DNA of 64,000 nt from Nocardioides oleivorans (GTDB taxonomy: Bacteria; Actinomycetota; Actinomycetes; Propionibacteriales; Nocardioidaceae). Both the position numbers and the translations under genes were made by a program. Below are positions 16,618-23,913 of this stretch, piece after piece; position 1 is the first letter of the stretch; each line of letters begins with the position of its first letter. The stretch lies in NCBI RefSeq assembly GCF_004137255.1, contig NZ_SDWT01000001.1:3224001-3288000 (forward strand), given 5' to 3'. Under the pieces are notes generated by a model. It saw nothing but the letters and a program-made list of their open reading frames with translations, had not been told where the DNA came from and did not search any database.

Positions 16618-17772
16618 GTGGCCGCCGACCGCCGACCCGTCGTCGACCTCACCGAGGCCGAGGCACGCCTCAAGCTCCCGCTGAAGTGGGGCGTGCCCGA
16701 GGGCGTGCTGCCCGCGTGGGTCGCGGAGATGGACTACGCCGTCGACCCCGTCGTGCTCGACGCGCTGGCGCGGATGGTGGCCGACGGCATCACGGGCTAC
16801 CCGCTGTTCGGGTGGGACCCCGAGCTCGCGGAGTCGTACGCCGGCTGGTCGGCGCGGCACTTCGGCTGGGCGCCGGAGCCGGATGCGGTGCACCCGGTGG
16901 TGGACGTGACGGCCGGGGTGCGGATCGCGATCGACGTGTTCAGCGAGCCGGGCGGCGTGGTCTTCCCGATCCCCGGCTACAACGCCCACCACGGGCTCGC
17001 CTCGGTCACCGGGCGCGAGGAGGTCCACCTCGTGGTGCCGGCCTCCGCCGATCGCGCGGAGATCGATCTCGACCGGCTCGACCGGCTGTTCGCCGAGGGT
17101 GCCCGGACGCTGATCCTCACGCAGCCGCACAACCCGTGGGGCCGGGTCTTCACCCGCGCCGAGCTCGAGGGCGTCCGTGACGTGGTGGTCCGCCACGGTG
17201 CCCGGGTCGTGTGCGACGAGATCCACGCGCCCCTGGTCCTGCCGGGCGCGGAGCACGTCTCCTACCTCTCGCTCGAGGGCACCCACGACCATGCGGTCGC
17301 GGTGGTGGCAGCGTCCAAGGCCTTCAACACCGCCGGCCTGCGGTGCGCCCAGCTCGTCGTCCCCGACGCCGGCGCCCGGCAACGGCTTCTCGACCAGCCG
17401 ATGTCGCGCAACGAGTCCTACTCGAGCGCCGGCATCGTCGCGGCGAAGGCCGCCTACGACGACGGCGACCCCTGGCTCGCCTCGCTCGTCGAGCGGCTCG
17501 ACCAGCAGCGCACGCTCCTCGCCGACCTGCTGGCCACGCACCTGCCCGAGGTCCGGATGCGCCCGCTCGAGGCGACCTACCTCGCCTGGCTCGACGCCTC
17601 CGCCTACGGCCACGACGACGCGGCGGCCGTCGCGCTCGAGCGGGGCCGCGTGATGGTCAGCGCCGGGACGTCCTACGCCCCCGGCGCCGGCAGCCAGGTC
17701 CGCCTCAACATCGCGACGTCTCCCCAGCGGCTCACCGAGGTGGTCGAGCGGCTCGCCAAGGCCTGGACCTGA
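16618..17772 (+). CDS. MalY/PatB-like PLP-dependent C-S beta-lyase or aminotransferase
   Basis: A 384-residue fold-type I PLP enzyme. MalY/PatB hallmarks are the N-terminal LPLKWGVPEGVLPAWVAEMD, the loop LTQPHNPWGRVFTR, VVCDEIHAPLV, and the Schiff-base lysine in AASKAFN (Lys234). This group mainly cleaves cystathionine or cysteine S-conjugates. GTG 16618 lies 8 nt after the thrS stop; starts further upstream would lie inside thrS. Probably it is read through from thrS. It is followed by a repeat-rich 346-nt gap. Confidence 0.85.
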   Translation: MAADRRPVVDLTEAEARLKLPLKWGVPEGVLPAWVAEMDYAVDPVVLDALARMVADGITGYPLFGWDPELAESYAGWSARHFGWAPEPDAVHPVVDVTAGVRIAIDVFSEPGGVVFPIPGYNAHHGLASVTGREEVHLVVPASADRAEIDLDRLDRLFAEGARTLILTQPHNPWGRVFTRAELEGVRDVVVRHGARVVCDEIHAPLVLPGAEHVSYLSLEGTHDHAVAVVAASKAFNTAGLRCAQLVVPDAGARQRLLDQPMSRNESYSSAGIVAAKAAYDDGDPWLASLVERLDQQRTLLADLLATHLPEVRMRPLEATYLAWLDASAYGHDDAAAVALERGRVMVSAGTSYAPGAGSQVRLNIATSPQRLTEVVERLAKAWT

Positions 17773-17793
17773 TGCCACCTCAACTACTCACCG

Positions 17794-18002
17794 TTGGTCG
17801 AGGAGGGCGCCCCGCGCCCGTCACGAGACCAAGACCCCCGGTGGCCGCTGGTCGAGCAGGGCGCCTCGCGCCCGTGTCGAAGCCAAGACTCACCACCATC
17901 CCCCCACCGTTGGTCGAGGAGGGCGCCCCGCGCCCGTGACGAAACCAAGACCCCCGCTGGTCGCTGGTTGAGCAGGGCGCCCCGCGCCCGTGTCGAAACC
18001 AA
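17794..18002. repeat. Four 39-bp palindromic intergenic repeats in a 116-bp tandem duplication
   Basis: Near-identical 39-bp units occupy 17794-17832, 17848-17886, 17910-17948 and 17964-18002. Each has outer arms TTGGT/ACCAA and an inner 6-bp stem GGGCGC/GCGCCC with a 3-nt loop. Start spacings are 54, 62 and 54 bp, so pair 1-2 is duplicated as pair 3-4 with a 116-bp offset; the 15-bp spacers within the pairs also match. They resemble REP-type intergenic palindromes. With thrS/lyase upstream they could also end transcription. No gene lies between 17773 and 18118. Confidence 0.85.
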
Positions 18003-18105
18003 GACCGCCACCGACGGTCGAGGTGAGCACGGCACGCCTCCACACCCCGCCGATTTAACCCTCCGCAGACCCGGTTCAGGCATGGCGGCTGTCGGTGCTC
18101 GCCGA

Positions 18106-18126
18106 TATAATCGAACACATGATCGA
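18106..18126 (+). promoter_or_regulatory. TATAAT promoter fused to a LexA-like box over the start codon
   Basis: A consensus TATAAT (18106-18111) lies 7 nt before ATG 18119, so a leaderless mRNA is expected. Overlapping it, TCGAACACATGATCGA (18111-18126) matches the SOS box TCGAAC-N4-GTTCGA with one mismatch and covers the start codon. Confidence 0.75.
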
Positions 18127-19525
18127 CATGCTGGCAGCACCCGAGGCAGAGGCTGACGACCTCACTGCCTCGGCCCTGCTCGCTGCCCTGCGCGATCGCA
18201 AGGCCGTCGAGGACCGCGCCGCGGCCGACCAGCTCGACCTCGCCGCCAGGTGGGCCGACCTCCACCCGCCGGAGTCGATTCACCTCGCCGCGGCGTTCAC
18301 CACCCCCGGGTCCGAGCACGAGGAGCCCATCGCGGGCGAGGGCTGTCCGCTGGTGGCTGAGTTCTGTGTGGCCGAGCTCGGAGCCGTGCTCGGGATCTCG
18401 TCGACGGCTGCGAAGAAGCTGATCGGGCACGCCCTCGAGCTCCGCCACCGACTGCCACGACTCTGGGCGCAGGTGCAGTCCGGCGCCGTTCCGGCCTGGC
18501 GCGCCCGGCTGGTCGCCGAGACCACCATCCACGCGGTGCCCACGTTGACGCGCGAGGCCGCTGGGTGGGTCGATGACCAGGTCGCCGCCGTCGCCAAACG
18601 TGTCGGGACCGCGCAGCTCGACAGGCTCGTCGCGGAGACCATCAAGAGGTTCGACCTCGCTTCAGCCGATCCCGCATCGGATCCCGAGGACGGCTACCTC
18701 CACGTCGACCCCCGACACGTGACCGTGCACGACCGCGACGTCCACTACGCCGGCACCATCCACCTCGAGGCCGAGCTCGACCTCGCCGACGCCCTCGACC
18801 TGGACCACGCCCTGGCCCACGACGCCGCCGCCCAGAAGTCCCTCGGCTCCACCGAGTCGTTGAACGTGCGCAGGGCGAAGGCTCTCGGGAACCTCGCGAG
18901 GACCCAGACCGGGCTCGACCTGTTCCACACCCAAGGCTCCACGAGCGCCGCGACCATCACCTCCGAGGACCGCGACGGGCTGCCCGCCGCGCGGGAGATC
19001 GTTCTCCACGCACACTTCGACGCCACCCTCACCGCCGAGGGCACCGTGTTCGGTCCCACTGGACGGATGGAGAACCGGAACAAGCTCCTGCTCCTCGACC
19101 AGATCCGGTCCTGGTGCGGGGACTCGCGGACCAAGGTCACGATCAAGCCCGTCATCGACCTCAACCAGAACCTCACCGCACCCGGCTACGACATCCCAGC
19201 CAGGATCCGCGAACAGGTCATCCTGCGCGACAACACGTGCGTCTTCCCGCACTGCACCCGACCCGCCCGCGCCTGCGACATCGACCACGTCACCCCCTAC
19301 GACCACCACGCCGCAGCAGAAGACCGGCAACAGCCCGGACCCACCCAGTCCGACAACCTTGCCTGCCTGTGCCGCTACCACCACCGGCTCAAGACCCACA
19401 CCAGCTGGCGCTACGCCATGGTCGCGCCCGGGGTGTTCGAGTGGACCAGCCCCCACGGCCACCGTTTCCGACGAGACCACACCGGCACCACACCAATCCA
19501 CCCGCTCGAGCCCGAACGACCATGA
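18119..19525 (+). CDS. DUF222 / HNH endonuclease-domain protein (13E12-repeat type)
   Basis: A 468-residue protein of the actinobacterial DUF222-HNH family, related to the mycobacterial REP13E12 proteins. The DUF222 region covers about 1-330 (ALLAALRDRKAVEDRAAADQ; VAETTIHAVPTLTREAAGWV). The HNH nuclease is at about 361-430: CVFPHC, the metal-binding core CDIDHVTPYDHH, then DNLACLCRYHHRLKTH. These copies are often multicopy and possibly mobile, but no terminal repeats or target duplications were seen here. Several mycobacterial members are LexA-regulated, which fits the one-mismatch SOS box over this start codon. The biological role is unknown. Confidence 0.85.
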   Translation: MIDMLAAPEAEADDLTASALLAALRDRKAVEDRAAADQLDLAARWADLHPPESIHLAAAFTTPGSEHEEPIAGEGCPLVAEFCVAELGAVLGISSTAAKKLIGHALELRHRLPRLWAQVQSGAVPAWRARLVAETTIHAVPTLTREAAGWVDDQVAAVAKRVGTAQLDRLVAETIKRFDLASADPASDPEDGYLHVDPRHVTVHDRDVHYAGTIHLEAELDLADALDLDHALAHDAAAQKSLGSTESLNVRRAKALGNLARTQTGLDLFHTQGSTSAATITSEDRDGLPAAREIVLHAHFDATLTAEGTVFGPTGRMENRNKLLLLDQIRSWCGDSRTKVTIKPVIDLNQNLTAPGYDIPARIREQVILRDNTCVFPHCTRPARACDIDHVTPYDHHAAAEDRQQPGPTQSDNLACLCRYHHRLKTHTSWRYAMVAPGVFEWTSPHGHRFRRDHTGTTPIHPLEPERP

Positions 19526-19824
19526 CCCCGCCCCACGCCCCGCCAGACCACACGTAGGCGGGGCCACAGGCACGTCCAGGTCCGGCTTCTGAGGTCACGC
19601 GAGGGGATCCCGCGACCGGAGGCGTCATCGACAGCGGTGATCTCGCGGCGGCACTAATGTGTGCCTCGAGGAGTCGTAGGGGTTCGAGTCCGCCGCATGG
19701 ACACGGTCAACACCGGAAAGGGGCAGATCGACCGGGACCCCGTGACGAGACTCCGGAACAGTGCGGGATACCCAATGCCGAGTCATCTCGACCCGCTGTC
19801 GGCGGGTGCGAGGAAGATCGGGAC
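19526..19824. other. 299-nt gap without a supported gene; small stem-loops
   Basis: No ORF with coding character is supported. It contains a 7-bp perfect stem GCGGCGG (19645-19651) / CCGCCGC (19690-19696). A smaller hairpin is formed by GGCAC/GTGCC at 19650-19665, and GGTTCGAGTCC (19681-19691) resembles a tRNA T-arm. No complete tRNA cloverleaf can be built around it. The last bases carry the ribosome-binding site of the next gene. Confidence 0.5.
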
Positions 19825-20364
19825 ATGACATCCGAGGGGCAGAAGCCGGTGACCATCCTGTTCGACTCGATCGTCGAGACCGACTACGGACAGTTCGATC
19901 TGGTCTGGGGTGACGGAGAAGGATTCGACGGGGACTGGGACCGCGTGTTTGACGGACACGTCAACGGTCTCGCCGGCTCCGCCTCCGGTGACGGCCTCTA
20001 CGTCAACCTCGGCCGCCGTAGCGGCGGATCCCAGGTACGCATGGTCCTGGTTGACGCCCAGCCGACGGTCGGCGACGACTGGGAGGACATCGTCGAGGTG
20101 TCCATCGTGGTTCCTGACGGGCCTGTGCAGTGGGCCGCGTGGGCGTGGGATGACAGCGGCGACCTGGCGCTGCCGGCCGGCACCTACCGCGTACGCGTCA
20201 ACGCACGCGGAAGAGACGCCGGTGCAGAGGACGAGTTCGCTGAGGAGGTCGTCGACTTCTACCTCCTGGAGATCTGGGCCGCACCGGCCGATCCGGACGC
20301 GATCGTGAGGACGACCAGCAAGAACGCCGAGTACTGGCATCGCGAGAACGGCGGCCGTCGGTGA
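19825..20364 (+). CDS. Hypothetical acidic beta-rich protein (ComJ-like pattern, tentative)
   Basis: A 179-residue soluble acidic protein. ATG 19825 has GAGGAAG (19810-19816) upstream; longer frames lack such a site. No signal peptide or membrane segment is present. The middle and C-terminus read VEVSIVVPDGPVQWAAWAWD, then ALPAGTYRVRVNARG and YLLEIWAAP. This series of short strands ending in a L-P-x-G-x-Y turn recalls the Bacillus nuclease inhibitor ComJ. The likeness is by eye only. The next gene, on the other strand, ends with a similar strand pattern. An HNH nuclease gene lies 299 nt upstream. Confidence 0.45.
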   Translation: MTSEGQKPVTILFDSIVETDYGQFDLVWGDGEGFDGDWDRVFDGHVNGLAGSASGDGLYVNLGRRSGGSQVRMVLVDAQPTVGDDWEDIVEVSIVVPDGPVQWAAWAWDDSGDLALPAGTYRVRVNARGRDAGAEDEFAEEVVDFYLLEIWAAPADPDAIVRTTSKNAEYWHRENGGRR

Positions 20365-20404
20365 TCAGCAGGTGCCCCGCATCCGAACGTGCCGATGTCA
20401 GGAC

Positions 20405-20420
20405 GCCGGGAGCGCCCGGC
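20405..20420. terminator. Weak hairpin between convergent hypothetical genes
   Basis: GCCGGG-AGCG-CCCGGC forms a 6-bp GC-only stem with a 4-nt loop between two converging genes. No T-run follows, so a bidirectional stop is plausible but weakly supported. Confidence 0.35.
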
Positions 20421-20442
20421 ATGAAGGGGTCCGGGATCCGGC

Positions 20443-20880
20443 TCAGGCGTGAGGGGTGTCGATGCCGACACCGGAGGCCGACTGCGCCGTCGCTGCCAGG
20501 ACATCCAGGTCCTCGTCAGTCGGGAAGGGCTGGCCCGGACGGGCGTAGAGGACCAGCGAACGCTGAGCCAGCCCCTCGATCCTCAGCTCCCAGGCTCCGG
20601 CCGGAATGGGGCCGGCCACCCGCTCGACCGCGCCCGCACCGGGCCGGATCGTGAGCCGGGCTCGGCCACCCGCGTCGCAGACACTGAGCTGCACGACGTC
20701 GTCGCTCGTGAGTTCCCGAGGCACGGCCGGCAGACCGTCGACGAGACGGATGAGAACGCCCGGTCGATCGGCAGGCGACAGCTCGATCGAGACGCTCGCG
20801 TGGAAGGACAGCATGGAGGCGCGCGGGCCCCAGTTGCCGGTCCGCAGCGCCATCTCGAAGACGGGCGTCATGGCGGACAT
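20443..20880 (-). CDS. Hypothetical small beta-rich protein
   Basis: About 145 residues from ATG 20880; ATG 20871, three codons later, is an alternative. No signal peptide. The sequence contains FHASVSIELSPADRPGVLIR, then VVQLSVCDAGGRARLTIRPG and PIPAGAWELRIEGLAQRSLV. The last segment follows the same P-A-G-x-Y/W-x-x-R strand plan as the convergent neighbour, so the two may share a fold. It has no recognised family and no obvious promoter. It starts 34 nt after the LOG gene on the same strand and may be co-transcribed with it. Confidence 0.45.
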   Translation of the reverse strand: MSAMTPVFEMALRTGNWGPRASMLSFHASVSIELSPADRPGVLIRLVDGLPAVPRELTSDDVVQLSVCDAGGRARLTIRPGAGAVERVAGPIPAGAWELRIEGLAQRSLVLYARPGQPFPTDEDLDVLAATAQSASGVGIDTPHA

Positions 20881-20913
20881 GGTGCACGACCACGCACTCC
20901 CTCGCACCTCGAT

Positions 20914-21498
20914 TCACCCGCGCAGCTCGTCCCCGGACGCGCCGTGGAGCAGCGCGGTGAGCCCGGCGAGCGCGGTGTCGAGGTCGTCGGCGACGACCAC
21001 GTCGTCGAGCACCTCGGGCCGCAGGAAGCCCGCGTCCGCCAGGCCACGGAGCGAGTCGAGGAAGGCCGTCCAGGTCCCGCCGAGGTTGAGGAAGCCCACC
21101 GGGTCGTCGTTGAAGCCGATGTAGCGCCAGCTCCAGACCTCGATGATCTCCTCGAGCGTCCCGAGCCCGCCGGGCAGGCAGAGGAACGCGTCCGCGAGCT
21201 CGGCCATCAGCGCCTTCCGCTCGTGCATCGTGTCCACGACGTGCAACTCGGTCAGGTCGTCGCGACCCCACTCGCGCGCGACCATCGAGTGCGGGATCAC
21301 GCCGATCACCTCGCCGCCCGCGTCGAGCGCGCCCTGGGAGACCTCGCGCATCAGTCCGTGACCGCCGCCGCCGTAGACCAGCCCGATGCCGCGCTCGGCC
21401 AGCGCCCGCCCGACGTCGTACGACGCCCGCGCGAGGGCCGGGTCGACGCCCGGGCTGGAGGCACAGAAGACGGCGACGCGCCGGATCGTTCGACTCAC
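20914..21498 (-). CDS. LOG-family protein (nucleoside monophosphate phosphoribohydrolase)
   Basis: A 194-residue Rossmann-fold protein with the LOG signatures YGGGGHGLM (about 42-50) and PGGLGTLEE (about 110-118). Family members release the base from adenine or cytokinin nucleotides; some are described only as lysine-decarboxylase-like by older annotation. GTG 21498 is supported by a minus-strand -10 TAGACT (21505-21510) 6 nt upstream, giving a leaderless mRNA. It is divergent from the secreted-protein gene at 21561. Confidence 0.9.
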   Translation of the reverse strand: MSRTIRRVAVFCASSPGVDPALARASYDVGRALAERGIGLVYGGGGHGLMREVSQGALDAGGEVIGVIPHSMVAREWGRDDLTELHVVDTMHERKALMAELADAFLCLPGGLGTLEEIIEVWSWRYIGFNDDPVGFLNLGGTWTAFLDSLRGLADAGFLRPEVLDDVVVADDLDTALAGLTALLHGASGDELRG

Positions 21499-21560
21499 GC
21501 GGAGAGTCTAGGAACTGCGGCGAGTACGGTCGAAGACCCACCTGACCCGGGAGGTCGCCC

Positions 21561-22901
21561 GTGCGCCAGCTCCGCCGCCTGTCCGTCGTGCTCGTCGCCG
21601 CGCTGGTCGCCGTACCGGGGCGCGCTGACGCCGCCGAGGGTTGGACCCCGCTCGAGGAGGCCGGCGGTCACTCGCTGGCGGTCGCGCTCGGCGACGGCAC
21701 CACCGCACTCGTCAGTGTCGGCGGACCGGACGAGGCCACGATCTACGACCAGCGGCGGGCCGCCGACGGCACCCTGGGCCCGGCGACCGCGGTGCTCACC
21801 GTCTCCCGCGCCGACTACTGCCGGCCGGTCGACGCGGCCACGGCGATCGGCAACTACGCAGTCGCGGTGGAGTGCCAGACCCGGACCGGGCTCGAGGACC
21901 CGCCGACCACCCTGGTCGAGCTGGTGTGGACCGGTGACGACGGCTGGGTGTGGCAGGTCCACCGCACGAGCTCGCTCGGGACGGTCGACTACTCACCCCA
22001 GGGACAGTTCGCCCTCTTCACCAGCAACAGCGAGTACGGCCGGCCGCACCACGTCACGAGCTTCAACCCCGACCTCGGCTGGCGCGACGTCGAGCGCCGG
22101 GAGGTCGGTCCGAGCGGCGACCGGATCATCGGGGCGATCGACGACGAGGGCGACGTCGTCGTCCTGCGCGGCGCGGGCTTCGAGGACGAGCCGGGCTACT
22201 GGTTCGGAGGGCGGCTCCGGGTCGAGTCGTACGACTACGGCTCCCGACGCTGGACGACGAAGCTCACCCGCCGCTACCCCGACGGCGGCATCTCCCCGTC
22301 GTCGATCGACCTCGCCGCCGGCCGCATCACGGCGACGCTCGTGCGCTCCCGCTCGACCGGCCGGCTGAACGGACGGGACGCCAAGGTGCTGGTGCTGTCG
22401 GGCCGTCCGTCCGCGCCCCGGTCCTGGTCCCCGGCGGGCTGGAGTCCCGACGTCCTGACCTCCTCGGCGGCGACCACGCAGGACGGCCTGAGCGTCGTGT
22501 CGTGGCAGGCGGTGGTCGGGCGGCGGACGGCCAAGCCGTGGTTCGCGACCTGGACGCCCCGGCAGGCGGAGCCGGTCGTCTCCGACCTCGAGTGGCGCAC
22601 CACCCTCACGAACGCGGCCCGGTCCGGCCGGGCGATGGACCTGTCGGTCACGGCGGACGGCCACGGCGCGATCACGTGGGTCCGCCACCGGCAGGGTGCC
22701 GACCACGCGTCGGTCGCCGGGGCGTCGTTCCGCGTGGACGCCGACGGCCGGTTGAGCGAGCAGGTGGACGTGACGTGGGTGCGGCCCGCCGGGGTGACCG
22801 TCGCCGTCACCGCCGCCGTCGGTGCGAGCAGCGTGACCCTGGGCCGGATCGCCCGCTCGTACGTCGAGACTCCCGAGGTCTCCTACAGCCTCGGCCCCTG
22901 A
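21561..22901 (+). CDS. Secreted protein of unknown function
   Basis: The 446 residues begin with a Sec signal peptide (RQLRRLSVVLVAALVAVPGR, cleavage probably after ADA, about residue 24). The rest is repetitive beta-strand sequence with Asp-Gly turns and Trp-rich strands (e.g. LVELVWTGDDGWVWQVHR, ITATLVRSRSTGRLNGRD), suggesting a beta-propeller-like extracytoplasmic domain. No catalytic motif was found. GTG 21561 follows GGGAGG (21549-21554). The 3' end overlaps the converging GNAT gene by 19 nt. Confidence 0.65.
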   Translation: MRQLRRLSVVLVAALVAVPGRADAAEGWTPLEEAGGHSLAVALGDGTTALVSVGGPDEATIYDQRRAADGTLGPATAVLTVSRADYCRPVDAATAIGNYAVAVECQTRTGLEDPPTTLVELVWTGDDGWVWQVHRTSSLGTVDYSPQGQFALFTSNSEYGRPHHVTSFNPDLGWRDVERREVGPSGDRIIGAIDDEGDVVVLRGAGFEDEPGYWFGGRLRVESYDYGSRRWTTKLTRRYPDGGISPSSIDLAAGRITATLVRSRSTGRLNGRDAKVLVLSGRPSAPRSWSPAGWSPDVLTSSAATTQDGLSVVSWQAVVGRRTAKPWFATWTPRQAEPVVSDLEWRTTLTNAARSGRAMDLSVTADGHGAITWVRHRQGADHASVAGASFRVDADGRLSEQVDVTWVRPAGVTVAVTAAVGASSVTLGRIARSYVETPEVSYSLGP

Positions 22902-23380
22902 GGGCCGACCACCTTCTCGTAGCGACGGCACGGGGAGACGAAGACCTGACCGGCAGCGGTGACCTCGTAGGGCAGCGCGCCCCCGTCGCGCCACCCACGC
23001 TTCTCGTAGAACGCCCGGGCCCGGGCGTTGCCCTCGACGACCGCGAGCCAGGCGACCTCGTGCCCGGCTGCGGCGACCTGTCTTTCCGCCTCGTCCAGCA
23101 GCACCGCGGCGAGGCCGCTGCCGCGCGCCCCACGACCGACGAACACCTGCTCCACCTCGTCGCCGGCGACCATCACGAACCCCAGCAGCTCGCCGTCCTC
23201 CGCGACCGCGACCGTCGTGTCCGCGACGCGCAGGGGAGTGCGCTCGTGGAACGCCTCGAGCGTGCGGGCCGCGGTGAGGCCCTCCGGGACGCGCCCGGCG
23301 TGCCCGTCGTGCCAGCCCTCGTGCCACAGGTCGGCCACCGCAGCCATGTCCGCGCCACCGGCCGGTCGGATCGACGTCAT
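22883..23380 (-). CDS. GNAT-family N-acetyltransferase
   Basis: A single-domain GNAT of 165 residues. The acetyl-CoA loop is VFVGRGARGSGLAAVLLDEA (about 80-99), and VVEGNARARAFYEKRGW (about 114-130) completes the fold. The substrate cannot be predicted. ATG 23380 lies 6 nt from a minus-strand -10 TAGGGT (23387-23392), so the mRNA should be leaderless. The promoter overlaps that of the divergent HIT gene. Confidence 0.88.
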   Translation of the reverse strand: MTSIRPAGGADMAAVADLWHEGWHDGHAGRVPEGLTAARTLEAFHERTPLRVADTTVAVAEDGELLGFVMVAGDEVEQVFVGRGARGSGLAAVLLDEAERQVAAAGHEVAWLAVVEGNARARAFYEKRGWRDGGALPYEVTAAGQVFVSPCRRYEKVVGPQGPRL

Positions 23381-23386
23381 GGGTCC

Positions 23387-23396
23387 ACCCTAGGAT
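23387..23396. promoter_or_regulatory. Overlapping divergent leaderless promoters (GNAT / HIT)
   Basis: ACCCTAGGAT holds two -10 elements: TAGGAT on the plus strand (23391-23396, 7 nt before ATG 23404) and TAGGGT on the minus strand (23387-23392, 6 nt before ATG 23380). They share the central TA. Only 23 bp separate the two start codons. Confidence 0.7.
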
Positions 23397-23403
23397 CGGC
23401 AGC

Positions 23404-23901
23404 ATGGCGAACGACGGGCTCGAGCGGATCTGGACGCCCCACCGGATGGCCTACGTCCGCACCTCCGCGGTCGACGAGGGCTGCCCGTTCTGCGCGATCC
23501 CGAGCCACCCCGACGGCGAGTCGCTCGTCGTGGCGCGGGGCGAGTCGACGTACGTCGTGCTCAACCTGCACCCCTACAACCCCGGTCACCTGATGGTGCT
23601 GCCCTACCGGCACGTCGCCGACCTGGCCGACCTCACCGAGGCCGAGTCCACCGAGCTGATGGCGATGACCCAGCACGCGCTGCGTGCCATCCGGGCGGTC
23701 AGCACGCCGCACGCCTTCAACATCGGGCTCAACCTCGGCCGCTCGGCAGGCGGCTCGCTCTCCGAGCACCTCCACCAGCACGTCGTGCCCCGGTGGACCG
23801 GGGACGCCAACTTCATCACCGTCGTCGGCGGAGTGAAGATGCTTCCTCAGCTGCTCGAGGACACCCGCGACCTCATCGCCGGGGCGTGGGCCGACGCCTG
23901 A
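23404..23901 (+). CDS. HIT-family hydrolase (Ap4A hydrolase-like)
   Basis: A 165-residue histidine-triad protein with the catalytic motif HLHQHVVPRW (about 122-131) and LHPYNPGHLMVLPYRHVADL (about 58-77). HIT proteins of this type cleave dinucleoside polyphosphates or AMP-linked conjugates. CPFCAIPSH near the N-terminus may bind metal, as in related proteins. It stands between thrS and pgsA, a usual place for a HIT gene in actinobacteria. It ends 12 nt from the converging gene. Confidence 0.9.
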   Translation: MANDGLERIWTPHRMAYVRTSAVDEGCPFCAIPSHPDGESLVVARGESTYVVLNLHPYNPGHLMVLPYRHVADLADLTEAESTELMAMTQHALRAIRAVSTPHAFNIGLNLGRSAGGSLSEHLHQHVVPRWTGDANFITVVGGVKMLPQLLEDTRDLIAGAWADA

Positions 23902-23913
23902 GCGCGACCCGGC

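Noticed and set aside
17794..18002. CRISPR-like array
   Set aside because: The four units are palindromic, spacers differ in length (15 and 23 bp) and two spacers are nearly the same because of duplication; no cas genes are present.
17773..18118. Short open frames across the repeat cluster between the lyase and the DUF222-HNH gene
   Set aside because: They consist of translated repeat units only and have no ribosome-binding site.
19645..19700. Possible tRNA gene around GGTTCGAGTCC
   Set aside because: The T-arm stem has mismatches, no D-arm or anticodon arm can be placed, and no 5' acceptor strand pairs with the bases that follow. Kept only as a possible remnant.
18119..20880. Mobile element or genomic island with att sites
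   Set aside because: DUF222-HNH genes can be mobile, but no flanking repeats, integrase or transposase genes were seen.
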